From the NCBI RefSeq assembly GCF_020216065.1, contig NZ_JAIWNA010000001.1:1209408-1273407 (forward strand): 64,000 bases of DNA, given 5' to 3'. Both the position numbers and the translations under genes were made by a program. Of the stretch, positions 1-8,997 are shown piece after piece. The notes beneath the pieces were generated by a model. That model was not told the DNA's origin. It worked only from the letters and a program-made list of their open reading frames with translations, and searched no databases. Position 1 is the stretch's first letter. The number at the start of each line of letters is the position of its first letter. The DNA is from Nocardia rosealba. Its GTDB lineage: Bacteria; Actinomycetota; Actinomycetes; Mycobacteriales; Mycobacteriaceae.

Positions 1-2
1 GA

Positions 3-55
3 GCGAGCCCGGCAGCCCTGCTCCCCCCTCCTGGAGCAGGCCCGGCCGGGCTCGC
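3..55. terminator. Strong two-part stem-loop
   Basis: An 11-bp outer stem (3-13 with 45-55) and an 8-bp inner stem (17-24 with 33-40) form a long GC hairpin. No U-tract follows in either direction. It lies upstream of the sigma factor and could end the gene left of the window. The position and folding are seen; the terminator role is inferred. Confidence 0.5.
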
Positions 56-143
56 AGGAACTACTTTCCAGCACGGCACCAGCAGGATCCTGAAGAGTCG
101 CTTAAGGCGTTGTCATCGGGCGGTCCGGCCGCGATAACCCGGT

Positions 144-680
144 ATGGCGGACAACTTCTGTAACGCGCACTGCGCGCGACTGTGTACCAGGGACGGGCTG
201 GCCGACGTGCTGGCCGCCGATCGCGGCCTGCTGCACTGGCGGGCCATGCGCAGCCTCGGTGATCGCGGGCTGGCCGAGCATGCCGTCCAGGAGACCTTGT
301 TGCGCGCGTGGCGCGCGTGCGCCGACTTCGACGCGCGCAAGGGCAGCGTGCGCACGTGGCTGCTGGCGATCGAACGCAATGTGGTCGTCGACATCGTGCG
401 GGCTCGGGCCGTGCGCCCGATCGATGTGGGTTTCGACGACCTCGCCGAGCTGGTGCCCTGCGGCAGGCCGGATTTCGCCGACGGGCTCGTCGACGGCTTG
501 CTCGTCGACGAGCTGCTCGCCCGGTTGCCCGAACCTCAGCGTGCGGCCGTGGTCGAAGTGATTCTGCGTGATCGCGGATATCGGGAAGTGGCCGAGGATT
601 TCGGGGTTCCCGTCGGCACGGTGAAGACCCGCGTGCACTACGCGCTCCGCTCGTTGCGGCAGTTGCCGGAGGTTGCCTGA
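144..680 (+). CDS. ECF-type RNA polymerase sigma factor
   Basis: This 178-residue protein has the layout of an extracytoplasmic-function sigma-70 factor. Region 2 spans about residues 33-90, with the QETLLRAWRA and VRTWLLAIERN segments. Region 4 spans about 118-172, with a helix-turn-helix around REVAEDFGVPVGTVKTRVHY. Such factors direct core polymerase to stress or envelope promoters. No anti-sigma gene follows; the next gene is a cell-wall amidase, so an envelope role is only a guess from position. The N-terminus is odd: it is short and has cysteines at about residues 6, 10 and 14, which could bind metal or sense redox state, but homologues would have to be checked. The ATG start is uncertain because no clear ribosome site precedes it. 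Confidence 0.85.
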   Translation: MADNFCNAHCARLCTRDGLADVLAADRGLLHWRAMRSLGDRGLAEHAVQETLLRAWRACADFDARKGSVRTWLLAIERNVVVDIVRARAVRPIDVGFDDLAELVPCGRPDFADGLVDGLLVDELLARLPEPQRAAVVEVILRDRGYREVAEDFGVPVGTVKTRVHYALRSLRQLPEVA

Positions 681-847
681 CGCACTTGAAAAATCGCCCA
701 TCTGGGCACCTGACCAGCGATTATCGGCCTATTGCAGTTCGGTAACGGCGCTTGCCCTGTCGTTGTACACGTGGCAAGAGTTAACTACTGGGTTTGGTGT
801 TACCAATGGGAAGGGAGGGGTGCTCCGTTCCGGAGCGCCGACCGAAC

Positions 848-2599
848 ATGAAACCAGACATCATCAAGGCCGGTCTCTGCTCCACAGTCTCCGCCGCGGT
901 CGTGGTGTCGCTGTCCGGGCTGCTGCCCGTGACCGCCCACGCCGACCCTGAACCAGCGCAGGGCGATCAGCTCGCCGGGAAGACGATCTTCCTCGACCCG
1001 GGTCATCAGGGTCCGGCCCATGCGGAAGATCTCGCCCGTCAGGTCGACAACGGCCGAGGCGGAACCAAGGACTGCCAGACCACCGGCATGACATCACTGG
1101 GCGGCGTCCCCGAACACACCATCAACTGGGAAGTGGCCCAGCTGGTGAAGACCTCGCTGCAGGCGCTCGGCGCCGAGGTGGTGCTCAGCCGCGCCGACGA
1201 CGCCGGGTGGGGCGGCTGCGTGGACGAACGCGCCCGCGCCGCGAACGAATCCGGCGCCGAGGTGGCGGTGAGCATCCACGCCGACAGCGCACCCGCCGAC
1301 CAGCGCGGCTTCCACCTCATCCTGCCGCAGCTCCCCGTGCCCGATCCGGCCGTCGAGCAGGCCCAATCACGAGCCGGGCTCGCCGCGTCGAGCGCGGTGC
1401 GCGACGCCTATGTCGCAGCCGGGATCCCGCCCGCGACCTATGGCGGTGCGAACAACGGGCTGCAGACCCGCGCCGACGTGGCCGGGCCCGCCTTGACCCG
1501 GGTACCGCTCGTTTTCGTGGAAATGGGCAACGGCGCCAATGCCGAGGACGCGGCGCTGCTCGAATCGCGCGAGGGACGGCTGCAGCACGCGGTGGCCATC
1601 ACGACCGGATTGGTCGGCTATCTGCTGAACAAGCCGATCGGGCCCGCGCCTGCCCTGGCGTTGGCACCCAAGCCGATTCCGGGTCGGGCGCCGGTGGCGA
1701 CCCCGGTTCCCACGCCCGGGCAGGAGCCCGAACCGGGTGCGGCGACGGACTCGACGAGCGAGAAGCCGGGTCAGTCCGATACGACCTCACCGCGTCGTGG
1801 TGCGCCGTCTACCAGCAAGTCCGCGCCCGGTGCCACAGGGGAGTCGGGTCAGGGATCGGTGCCGGAGTCCGACGGGACCGGGCAAGGGTCGGCGCCCGAG
1901 TCCGGTGGAGTCGGCCAGGGGTCAGCGCCCGAATCCGGTGGAACCAGTGAAGGGTCCGCGCCCGGCGCGGCGTCGGAACCCGAGTCCGGTGGAGTTGGTG
2001 AGGGGTCCGCACCCGGTGCGGCGTCGGGGCCCGAGTCCGGAGGTGTCGGCGAGGGGTCGGCACCTGAATCGGACGCGACCGGAAACGGTGCCGGCCCGGA
2101 ATCCGGGGCCGGCGAGCAGGGATCCGCGCCCGAATCGGGCCCGGCAGGCGCACCCGCGCAGGGGTCGCCGGAGAACGGTGCGGCCGGTGACGAATCCGGC
2201 CAGGATCCGGCGCCCGTCGAGGAACCGTCCAGCGATTCCACCACCCCGGCAGCGCCCGCCCCGGCGCGCGCACCGGCCCGGGCCCCGATCGCCGACCCGG
2301 CGCCGCTGCCGTACGCCCCGGCCCGCACCGCACCCGGTGCCAACGCCCGCCCGCCCGCCGCGCCGGCCCCCACGCCGAGGGAACGCGGCGGTGCCGCCCC
2401 GAAGGCACAGCCGTACCAGGAGGAATCGGTTCCCGACATCACGTCGCTGAGCAGTTCCCTCGGCGGCCCGGTCCTCACGGTGATGAACATGCTGATGCCC
2501 ATGGCCCAGTCCCTCGGCATGGACAACAGCGTCATCACCAATCAGCTCATCAACCTGGCCTACACCCTCGCCGGCGTCGTCTTCGGCCCGACGAAGTAG
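848..2599 (+). CDS. Secreted N-acetylmuramoyl-L-alanine amidase with repeat tail
   Basis: Predicted zinc amidase of the Amidase_3 family, which cuts the amide between N-acetylmuramic acid and L-alanine in peptidoglycan. I chose the ATG at 848 because a signal peptide starts there, with cleavage expected after AHA at residue 32. Zinc ligands are visible as H53 (DPGHQG), E89 (VPEHT) and H144 (SIHAD); a probable catalytic Glu lies in FVEMGN near residue 221. The catalytic part resembles mycobacterial Rv3717/Ami1. After residue about 265 comes a long Gly/Ser/Pro/Glu linker with SAPESGG-type repeats. The last 50 or so residues are ordered and hydrophobic (PVLTVMNMLMPMAQSLG). The 583-residue length is more than twice the catalytic core. 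The tail may span or anchor in the envelope (inference). Confidence 0.85.
   Translation: MKPDIIKAGLCSTVSAAVVVSLSGLLPVTAHADPEPAQGDQLAGKTIFLDPGHQGPAHAEDLARQVDNGRGGTKDCQTTGMTSLGGVPEHTINWEVAQLVKTSLQALGAEVVLSRADDAGWGGCVDERARAANESGAEVAVSIHADSAPADQRGFHLILPQLPVPDPAVEQAQSRAGLAASSAVRDAYVAAGIPPATYGGANNGLQTRADVAGPALTRVPLVFVEMGNGANAEDAALLESREGRLQHAVAITTGLVGYLLNKPIGPAPALALAPKPIPGRAPVATPVPTPGQEPEPGAATDSTSEKPGQSDTTSPRRGAPSTSKSAPGATGESGQGSVPESDGTGQGSAPESGGVGQGSAPESGGTSEGSAPGAASEPESGGVGEGSAPGAASGPESGGVGEGSAPESDATGNGAGPESGAGEQGSAPESGPAGAPAQGSPENGAAGDESGQDPAPVEEPSSDSTTPAAPAPARAPARAPIADPAPLPYAPARTAPGANARPPAAPAPTPRERGGAAPKAQPYQEESVPDITSLSSSLGGPVLTVMNMLMPMAQSLGMDNSVITNQLINLAYTLAGVVFGPTK
1845..2160 (+). repeat. In-gene Gly/Ser/Pro minisatellite
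   Basis: Imperfect tandem copies of a unit of about 36 bp encode variations on GQGSAPESGG, some with an inserted GAASEPE segment. All changes keep the amidase reading frame, so the linker is likely to vary in length between strains. Confidence 0.75.
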
Positions 2600-2621
2600 T
2601 CCACCGAACCCTTCGTTTCAA

Positions 2622-2671
2622 GATCACCACGCTCTGATGGCGGTCGATGCCGCCACCGGGGCGTGGTGATC
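2622..2671. terminator. Hairpin downstream of the amidase gene
   Basis: An 11-bp perfect outer stem (2622-2632 with 2661-2671) encloses a 6-bp inner stem (2638-2643 with 2650-2655). It starts 22 bp after the amidase stop codon. It lacks a U-tract, as is common for high-GC actinobacterial terminators. Confidence 0.6.
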
Positions 2672-2747
2672 GCGCGTCCAGGACCAGGGCGGGGTTCGGC
2701 GAAGGTGGAGGGGCGGTGGGAGTGGACGGCAGCGGTGGGATGGCACC

Positions 2748-3785
2748 ATGGGAGCCGTGATTCCTGTGGTGATCGTTGCTGGGTTTCTGGGGTCGGGGAA
2801 GACGACTCTGCTGAACTATCTGTTGCGCAACAACCGGGGGACCCGGATCGGGGTGGTGGTCAACGACTTCGGGGCGGTGAACATCGACGCGATGCTGGTC
2901 GCGGGGCAGGTCGATGCCATGGTGTCGCTGGGCAACGGGTGTGTGTGCTGCGCGGTGGACGTGTCCGAGCTCGACGATCTGTTCGCGCAGCTGGCGCAGC
3001 CGCGCAGCGCGGTGGACGTGATCGTGGTCGAGGCCAGCGGGCTGGCCGAACCGCGCAATCTGATCCGGATGGTCGTGGCGAATCCGAATCCGCGCATCGG
3101 ATACGGCGGACTGGTCGAGGTGGTCGATGCCGAACAATTCGGTGCAACGAGCACCCGTCACCCGGAGTTGATCTCGCACCTGAAACTGGCCGACCTGGTG
3201 CTGGTGAACAAGGCCGACCGCGTCACGCCCGACGCTCTCACCGCCCTGCGGGAACAAATCACCGAGTGGGTCGGCCAGGTCCCCGTCTACGCGACCACGC
3301 ACGGGCGGGTCGACCCGGGTCTGCTGTTCGACGAGCGCACCCGCGAAGAGCCGAAAGTGGCGCAGCAGTTGAGTTTCGGCGCCCTGCTCGACGACCACGA
3401 CCACGACGATCCCGACCACCGCCACTTCCACGACGACTATGTGTCGGTGTCGTTCACCAGCGAGCGACCGCTGAATCCTCGTGCCCTGGTGGACTTCCTG
3501 GAAAACCCGCCGCGAGGGCTGTTCCGCGCCAAAGGGTGTGTGGCCTTCGCGGTCGAGGGGGAGCGGCGCAAGTTCGAGATGCATCTGGTCGGCCGCCACG
3601 TGACGTTCACCCCCGGCACCTGGGCACGCGGCGAACAGCGGGTGTCGAGCCTGGTCCTCATCGGCGCCGGCCTCGACGCGGACGCGGCCCTGGAACGCTT
3701 GCGCGCCACCGTCTTCGACGGCGACTCACCCCTGGACGACCAGGCGATGCTCGGCATCTGGCGCTACACCCCGAGCATGGTCTAA
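2748..3785 (+). CDS. COG0523/CobW-family GTPase, probable metallochaperone
   Basis: A G3E-family GTPase of 345 residues. The P-loop GFLGSGKTT is at residues 12-20. The family metal-binding motif CxCC is at C65-V-C67-C68. The NKAD guanine-recognition motif lies near residue 155. A His/Asp-rich stretch (about residues 207-225, DDHDHDDPDHRHFHDD) precedes the C-terminal CobW domain and probably adds metal-binding capacity. Family members deliver zinc, cobalt or other metals to client enzymes in the cytoplasm. No Zur-type box was recognised upstream. Its stop codon overlaps that of the convergent moaE. Whether the client is zinc- or cobalt-dependent cannot be told from sequence. Confidence 0.85.
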   Translation: MGAVIPVVIVAGFLGSGKTTLLNYLLRNNRGTRIGVVVNDFGAVNIDAMLVAGQVDAMVSLGNGCVCCAVDVSELDDLFAQLAQPRSAVDVIVVEASGLAEPRNLIRMVVANPNPRIGYGGLVEVVDAEQFGATSTRHPELISHLKLADLVLVNKADRVTPDALTALREQITEWVGQVPVYATTHGRVDPGLLFDERTREEPKVAQQLSFGALLDDHDHDDPDHRHFHDDYVSVSFTSERPLNPRALVDFLENPPRGLFRAKGCVAFAVEGERRKFEMHLVGRHVTFTPGTWARGEQRVSSLVLIGAGLDADAALERLRATVFDGDSPLDDQAMLGIWRYTPSMV

Positions 3786-4213
3786 CCGCAGGCGTTGACC
3801 CATTCCGAGAGCCCGTCGGCGAACAGCTGCCGCTTCCAGATGGGCACTTCGTGCTTGATCCGGTCGACGAGCTCATGGCAGACGGTGAACGCCTCGGCCC
3901 GATGCGGTGCGGCGACGGCGACCACGATCGCCAGGCCACCGATGTCGAGCGCACCGACTCGATGGGCGGCGGCGACGGGAAGTCCACTGGCCGTTGCGAC
4001 TTCGGCGCACACCGCGTGGAGGAATCGCTCGGCCTGCGGGTGCGCGGAGTACTCGAGCGACGAAACCGACTGGCCACCATCGTGATTGCGGACCTTGCCG
4101 GTGAACACCACCACGGCGCCGAATTCCGGTCCGTCCACGGCCTTTTCGACGGCGGCGGGATCGAGATCGCGGTCACTGATCGCGGCCAGCGCGACCGTGC
4201 CCTTGTCATTCAT
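3782..4213 (-). CDS. moaE: Molybdopterin synthase catalytic subunit MoaE
   Basis: This 143-residue protein is the large subunit of molybdopterin synthase, which moves sulfur from MoaD thiocarboxylate onto cyclic pyranopterin monophosphate. Recognisable family features are FGAVVVFTGKVRNHD near residues 32-46, SLEYSAHPQAE, HRVGALDIGGLAIVVAV and the C-terminal VDRIKHEVPIWKRQ with the active-site Lys segment. Its start overlaps the end of the moaC/mogA fusion by 8 bp, so it is the last gene of moeA-moaCB-moaE. The stop overlaps the stop of the convergent GTPase gene by 4 bp. Confidence 0.95.
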   Translation of the reverse strand: MNDKGTVALAAISDRDLDPAAVEKAVDGPEFGAVVVFTGKVRNHDGGQSVSSLEYSAHPQAERFLHAVCAEVATASGLPVAAAHRVGALDIGGLAIVVAVAAPHRAEAFTVCHELVDRIKHEVPIWKRQLFADGLSEWVNACG

Positions 4214-5348
4214 GATTGCCGCCTCCGGCTACTTGCGCGAGCAGATGATCCAGCAGCGGCTCCAGCACGGCGATGCCGTCCTTCACCCCGCCGGGCGAAC
4301 CGGGCAGGTTCACCACAACGGTGCTCCCGACCAGGCCCGCGACCCCGCGGCTCAGCGCCGCGAGCGGGAATTTCGCCGTCCCACGCTGCCGGATGGCGTC
4401 GGCCACCCCGGGCAGCTCCCGATCGAGCACGGCCCGTGTCGCTTCGGGGGTGGCGTCGGTCGGCGAGGCGCCGGTGCCGCCGGTCGTGATGACCAGCGAC
4501 GGCGCCCCGGTCAGTGCGTCGGCCAAGCCTGCCGCGATGTCGGCGTCCGCGTAAACGAGCGGACCACGCACGGAAAACCCTTGTGCGGCAAGCCATTCGG
4601 TGAGCACCGGACCGGTGGTGTCGACGCGTGTCCCAGCCGCCGCGCCGGTGGACGCGACCACGACAGCGGCACTACGAGACCCGGCTGGGGCGCTGTTCAT
4701 GGCGTGCCGAGAATCAGCGACGGCCGAACGTGATTCGGCAGCATGCGGCGATTCCGAGACGCCGACCGCAGCATCAGCGGCAGGGGCGACGGAGCCAGCT
4801 GCCTGCGAGATGCCCACAGTGCCGCCCGATCCGGCGACGGCCGGAGCCTCCGCGGCCTCGGTCGACGCCGGCCGCGCCTCCGGTCGCACCCAATGTCCGT
4901 GCTTGCCGCCCTCTTTGGTGACCAGCCGCACCCCGTTCAGCACCGCCGCCGGATCGACCGCCTTCACCATGTCGTGCAAGGTGAGCCCCGCCACGGCGAC
5001 GGCGGTGAGCGCCTCCATCTCGACCCCGGTCGGCCCGGTGGTCTTGGCGCTCGCCTCGATGGTGATGGTCGTCTCGGTGAACCCGAACTCCACCTTCACC
5101 GACGACAGCGCCAGCTGATGACACAGCGGGATCAGCTCGGAAGTCTTTTTGGCACCGGCGATTCCGGCGAGCCGCGCGGTAGACAGCACGTCGGCCTTGG
5201 GCATGCCGTCGGCACGGACCAGGCGCACGACTTCGGCCGTGGTCTGCAATTCGCCCGCGGCGACGGCGATCCGGGTGGTGTCGGGCTTGGCACTCACATC
5301 GACCATGCGGGCGCGACCTTCACGGTCGACGTGCGACAACTCGCTCAT
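4206..5348 (-). CDS. moaCB: Bifunctional MoaC / MogA-MoaB molybdenum cofactor protein
   Basis: A 380-residue fusion. Residues 1-160 are MoaC (cyclic pyranopterin monophosphate synthase), with GAKKTSELIPLCHQLAL and TGVEMEALTAV typical of the active site. Residues about 230-378 are a MogA/MoaB domain (molybdopterin adenylylation), with TTGGTGASPTDATPEAT and NLPGSPGGVKDG. A linker of about 65 residues rich in Ala, Ser and Glu joins them. In many mycobacteria the two enzymes are separate genes; the fused form is known in Nocardia and Rhodococcus annotations. It overlaps moeA by the ATGA quartet 5345-5348 and moaE by 8 bp, so the three are probably translated as a coupled unit. Confidence 0.93.
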   Translation of the reverse strand: MSELSHVDREGRARMVDVSAKPDTTRIAVAAGELQTTAEVVRLVRADGMPKADVLSTARLAGIAGAKKTSELIPLCHQLALSSVKVEFGFTETTITIEASAKTTGPTGVEMEALTAVAVAGLTLHDMVKAVDPAAVLNGVRLVTKEGGKHGHWVRPEARPASTEAAEAPAVAGSGGTVGISQAAGSVAPAADAAVGVSESPHAAESRSAVADSRHAMNSAPAGSRSAAVVVASTGAAAGTRVDTTGPVLTEWLAAQGFSVRGPLVYADADIAAGLADALTGAPSLVITTGGTGASPTDATPEATRAVLDRELPGVADAIRQRGTAKFPLAALSRGVAGLVGSTVVVNLPGSPGGVKDGIAVLEPLLDHLLAQVAGGGNHE

Positions 5349-6550
5349 AGCATCAAGATTCGCACAGTGGCACCGGCGGCGAGCGTGGTGACCTCGGCGG
5401 GAATGTCGACCAGCGCATCGGCCCAGGCCATACCCGCGATGAGATGCGAGCCGGGTCCGGACACGACCTCCACGCCGTCGTCGCTGGTCAGGCCGCGCAG
5501 GAACTGGCGCTTGCCCGCGGGGGAGCGGACCGGGGTGAGCAGGGGGAGCTGCCGGCTCGCGGGCGCGGGCAGCCCGGCGAGCGCCCGGATCACCGGCCGC
5601 GCGAAGACCGTGTAGGAAACCATCGTGCTCACCGGATTGCCCGGGAAGCTCAGCACGGGCACACCGTCGACCACCGTGTACCCCTGCGGCCCACCCGGCT
5701 GCACCGCGACGGAACCGAACGTCCCGCCCAGCGGTGCCAGCACCTCTTTGACCACCTCGAAGTCGCCCTTGGAGACCCCACCGGAGGTGAACACCACGTC
5801 TGCCTTCGCGACCGCCGACCGCAGCACCTGGGCGAAGACGGTCGCGTCGTCGGTGCTGTGGGCGATCTCGAGCACGTCGACGCCGTCGGCGCGCAGGGCG
5901 GCGGCCAGTCCGATCCCGTTCGAGTTGTAGATCTGGCCGGGGGCCAGCACCGAACCGGCCGGGCGCAGCTCGTCACCGGTGGTCAGGCACACCGCACGCA
6001 ATCGCGACAGCACCGGCACACTCGGCAGCCCGACGGCGGCCAGCGCGGCGATATGACGCGGCGCGAGCACCGTGCCCGCCCGGGTGACCAGCTCACCCAC
6101 TCGCACATCGGTGCCGGCTTCGCGCACGAATTCCCCATGCGCCCGGCCACGTTCGACAACGATGCGGTCGGCGCCCGCCTGCACGTCTTCCACCGGGACG
6201 ACGCAGTCCGCGCCCGGCGGCAGCGGCGCGCCCGTCATCACCTTCATCGCCGCGCCCTCGGGCAGCGCCTCGGTGCCGGGCCTACCGGCGGCCACCACAC
6301 CCGCGACCGGCAGCGTCACCGGCGTGACGGCGACATCGGCGGCCCGCACCGCGTACCCGTCCATCGCGGAATTGCGGAAGACCGGCAGATCGATCGGGGA
6401 GTGCACATCGGCGGCGAGCACGCGCCCGAGCGCGTCGGGGACCGGCACCTGTTCGGGGGTGCGGTCGGCGAGGTGGGCCAGCAGCGCGGCAACGGTGTCG
6501 CGGTACTCGTCCACGCTGCGCGCCGACGCGGTGGCGGGCCGGTGAGTCAT
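5345..6550 (-). CDS. moeA: Molybdopterin molybdenumtransferase MoeA
   Basis: This 401-residue gephyrin-type protein inserts molybdate into adenylylated molybdopterin. Visible family features: FRNSAMDGYAVRAADV near residues 58-73, MTGAPLPPGADCVVPVED, the central VFTSGGVSKGDFE segment, and LSFPGNPVSTMVSY near residue 300. It heads the minus-strand operon moeA-moaCB-moaE and is divergent from moaA, with 129 bp between the two start codons. No operator or Moco riboswitch was recognised in that gap. Confidence 0.94.
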   Translation of the reverse strand: MTHRPATASARSVDEYRDTVAALLAHLADRTPEQVPVPDALGRVLAADVHSPIDLPVFRNSAMDGYAVRAADVAVTPVTLPVAGVVAAGRPGTEALPEGAAMKVMTGAPLPPGADCVVPVEDVQAGADRIVVERGRAHGEFVREAGTDVRVGELVTRAGTVLAPRHIAALAAVGLPSVPVLSRLRAVCLTTGDELRPAGSVLAPGQIYNSNGIGLAAALRADGVDVLEIAHSTDDATVFAQVLRSAVAKADVVFTSGGVSKGDFEVVKEVLAPLGGTFGSVAVQPGGPQGYTVVDGVPVLSFPGNPVSTMVSYTVFARPVIRALAGLPAPASRQLPLLTPVRSPAGKRQFLRGLTSDDGVEVVSGPGSHLIAGMAWADALVDIPAEVTTLAAGATVRILML

Positions 6551-6679
6551 GTGCCCAGCCTAATCGTCGTCGCGGTACCCGGTTCGATCGTGTTGCTCAC
6601 TCTTTCCCCGCGCCCGCGGTGAGCAACGAATCGCCGCACCGGACCCGATGTGACGGCCCCGACGGGTCATACTGGAGGA

Positions 6680-7738
6680 ATGACGCTGGTCGAGATGGGG
6701 ATCCCCGCTGTGCGCTCGGAGCGGCCGTCTCTCGACGGCAGGCCCGAGACGCCGCTGCTGGTCGACCGATTCGGCCGCGTCGCCCGTGACCTGCGTGTTT
6801 CCATCACCGAGAAGTGTTCGCTGCGGTGCACTTACTGCATGCCCGAGGAAGGTCTGCCGCCGATCCCGCGCGAGGAACTACTCACCGCCGACGAGATCGT
6901 CCGGCTTGTTTCTCTCGCTGTGAAGGAACTCGGGGTGCGCGAGGTGCGCTTCACGGGCGGCGAACCGCTGATGCGTCGTGAACTCGAGCAGATCATCGCG
7001 GGCTGCCACGCCGCCGTTCCCGACACTCCGCTGGCGATGACCACCAACGGTGTCGGCCTCGAACATCGGGTGCGTGCCCTCGCCGAGGCCGGCCTGACCA
7101 GGGTGAACGTCTCCCTCGACACCGTCGACCGGCTCGACTTCGCCCGCCTGACCCGCCGCGACCGCCTCGAATCGGTCCTCAACGGCATCCGGGCCGCCCG
7201 CGACGCCGGCCTGGCACCGGTGAAGGTGAACGCCGTGCTCATGCGCGACAACCTCGCCGGTGCCGCCGACCTGCTCGCCTGGTGCCTCGCCGAGGAATGT
7301 GAACTGCGCTTCATCGAGGAAATGCCGCTCGACGCCGACCACGAGTGGGCGCGCGAACAGATGGTGACCGCCGCCGACCTGCTCGACGTGCTCGGCACCC
7401 GCTTCACCCTCACGCCCGCCGGCCGCGCCGACCCCTCGGCGCCCGCGGAGAAATGGTTGGTCGACGGCGGGCCCGCGACCGTCGGCATCATCGCGACGGT
7501 GACCCGCAAGTTCTGCGACGCCTGCGACCGCACCCGGCTCACCGCCGACGGCATGCTGCGCTCGTGCCTGTTCAGCGACCAGGAGTTCGACGTGCGCACC
7601 GCCCTGCGGGCCGGCGCCGACGACGCCGAGGTCGCCGAGCTGTGGCGCGGCGCGATGTGGCAGAAGTGGGCAGGTCACGGCATCGACGCCGCAGGTTTCG
7701 TCCCCCCGGAACGCACGATGGGAGCCATCGGTGGTTGA
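6680..7738 (+). CDS. moaA: GTP 3',8-cyclase MoaA (radical SAM)
   Basis: The first enzyme of molybdenum cofactor synthesis converts GTP into the pyranopterin precursor. The radical SAM cluster CxxxCxxC is at C46, C50 and C53; a second 4Fe-4S site is supplied by the C-terminal [11 protein letters not shown] and LRSCLF cysteines. The protein ends in the GG tail needed for activity in this family. I chose the ATG at 6680 over the upstream in-frame ATG at 6650 because TGGAGG sits directly before 6680. Length is then 352 residues, usual for MoaA. The stop overlaps the moaD start by 8 bp. Confidence 0.95.
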   Translation: MTLVEMGIPAVRSERPSLDGRPETPLLVDRFGRVARDLRVSITEKCSLRCTYCMPEEGLPPIPREELLTADEIVRLVSLAVKELGVREVRFTGGEPLMRRELEQIIAGCHAAVPDTPLAMTTNGVGLEHRVRALAEAGLTRVNVSLDTVDRLDFARLTRRDRLESVLNGIRAARDAGLAPVKVNAVLMRDNLAGAADLLAWCLAEECELRFIEEMPLDADHEWAREQMVTAADLLDVLGTRFTLTPAGRADPSAPAEKWLVDGGPATVGIIATVTRKFCDACDRTRLTADGMLRSCLFSDQEFDVRTALRAGADDAEVAELWRGAMWQKWAGHGIDAAGFVPPERTMGAIGG

Positions 7739-7973
7739 GGTCCGCTATTTCGCCGCCATCGCCGACGCGGTCGGCAAGAACACCGAAACACTCGACCTCC
7801 CCGACGGCGCCACCGTCGCCGACCTACGCACCACCCTCGCCACCACCTACGGTGCCGAGGTGGACACCCTGGTCCGGGTCTGCGCCTTCCTGATCGGCGA
7901 CGAACTCACCCGCGACCCCGCGGCCATGCTCCGCGACCGGGTAGACGTTCTCCCACCTTTCGCCGGCGGCTGA
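7731..7973 (+). CDS. moaD: MoaD/ThiS-family sulfur carrier
   Basis: An 80-residue beta-grasp sulfur carrier ending in PPFAGG; the terminal GG is adenylylated and thiocarboxylated before sulfur transfer inside molybdopterin synthase. It starts with GTG within the moaA gene (8-bp overlap), so it is translationally coupled. Its catalytic partner moaE is in the divergent moeA operon, giving one complete pathway split across two divergent transcripts. Confidence 0.93.
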   Translation: MVEVRYFAAIADAVGKNTETLDLPDGATVADLRTTLATTYGAEVDTLVRVCAFLIGDELTRDPAAMLRDRVDVLPPFAGG

Positions 7974-8032
7974 ACCCGGTCCAGCGCAGTAGCACCGACC
8001 GTCTGCAAGGTCGCGGCGACGCACGACCGGTC

Positions 8033-8929
8033 TCAGCGATCGGTCCGGCCGGTGTCCCGGACTCGCTCGGCGAAATCCGCGATGCGTGGGGCGATTTCCG
8101 GCAGGTGGGTCTCCAGGGCGAAATGGCCGGTGTCGAACAGGTGCAGTTCGGCCTGCGGCACGTCTGCGAGGTAGGCGTGGGCGCCGGGCTCGGGGAAGAA
8201 CGGGTCGTGCCGGCCCCAGAGGATCAGGGTGGGTGGTGTGTGCGTCCGCAGCCAGAGCTGCCAGGCGGCGTAGCGTTCGAGATTGCTGTGGTAGTCGAAG
8301 GCCAGCGTCAGTTGCGCCTGCTTCCGTCCGGGCGCGTCGAGGAAGTGCTGGTCCAGGGTCCATGCGTCGGGGTCGAGCACATGCTGGTCGGAGACACCGG
8401 TTTCGTACTGACCGCGGGTGCCGTCCAAGGTCAGCAGGTCGCCGATCACGTCGCGTGATCCGGGGGTTTCCGGGGTCAGCGCGATGAAATCGCGGGCGCC
8501 GTCGGACAGGCCCTCGGTGTAGGCGTTGGCGTTCTGCACGATCAGTCCGGCGATCCAGTCCGGATGACGCTCGGCGATCCGGAAACCCACCGGTCCGCCG
8601 AAATCGAAGACGTACATGATGAATCGGTGCAGGCCGAGAGCTTCGAGGAAGCCTTCGGTGATGTCCGCCAGGCGGTCGAACGAATAGGCGAAATCCTCTG
8701 GAGCCGAGGTGTGCCCGAAGCCGGGGTAGTCCGGGGCGATGAGGTGGTACCGCCCGCCGAGGGCATCCATCAACCGGCGGAACTGGTGCGAGGCAGAGGG
8801 GAAACCGTGCAGCAGTACCAGTGTCGGCGCGTCGCGCGGACCGGTCTCACGGTAGAAGACGCGCACGCCGTCGACCTCGACGAATCGATGTGCGATCACA
8901 GGAATCTCGATCACGGAAAACCCTTTCAC
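8033..8929 (-). CDS. Alpha/beta hydrolase, epoxide hydrolase / haloalkane dehalogenase type
   Basis: A 298-residue alpha/beta hydrolase. LVLLHGFPSASHQ near residue 40 holds the HG oxyanion motif. The nucleophile elbow reads YVFDFGGPVG near residue 108, so the nucleophile is Asp, as in epoxide hydrolases and haloalkane dehalogenases. The catalytic His is in LFDTGHFALE near residue 272. LILWGRHDPFFP probably supplies the acid. The substrate cannot be told. Two GTG starts are possible, 8929 and 8914. A palindrome at 8968-8997 lies just upstream and may be its operator. Confidence 0.85.
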   Translation of the reverse strand: MKGFSVIEIPVIAHRFVEVDGVRVFYRETGPRDAPTLVLLHGFPSASHQFRRLMDALGGRYHLIAPDYPGFGHTSAPEDFAYSFDRLADITEGFLEALGLHRFIMYVFDFGGPVGFRIAERHPDWIAGLIVQNANAYTEGLSDGARDFIALTPETPGSRDVIGDLLTLDGTRGQYETGVSDQHVLDPDAWTLDQHFLDAPGRKQAQLTLAFDYHSNLERYAAWQLWLRTHTPPTLILWGRHDPFFPEPGAHAYLADVPQAELHLFDTGHFALETHLPEIAPRIADFAERVRDTGRTDR

Positions 8930-8967
8930 GGGAAAAGACTCATACGCCTGCAGCGACAGCCGGCTTT

Positions 8968-8997
8968 CTAACCGTCAATCAGTAGTTGAAAGGTTAG
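8968..8997. promoter_or_regulatory. Candidate operator upstream of the hydrolase
   Basis: Six-base perfect outer arms, CTAACC (8968-8973) and GGTTAG (8992-8997), enclose weaker inner arms TCAA and TTGA. The 30-bp element lies 39 bp before the GTG start of the hydrolase. It looks like a binding site for a dimeric repressor, but no regulator gene is adjacent. The regulator is unknown. Confidence 0.45.
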
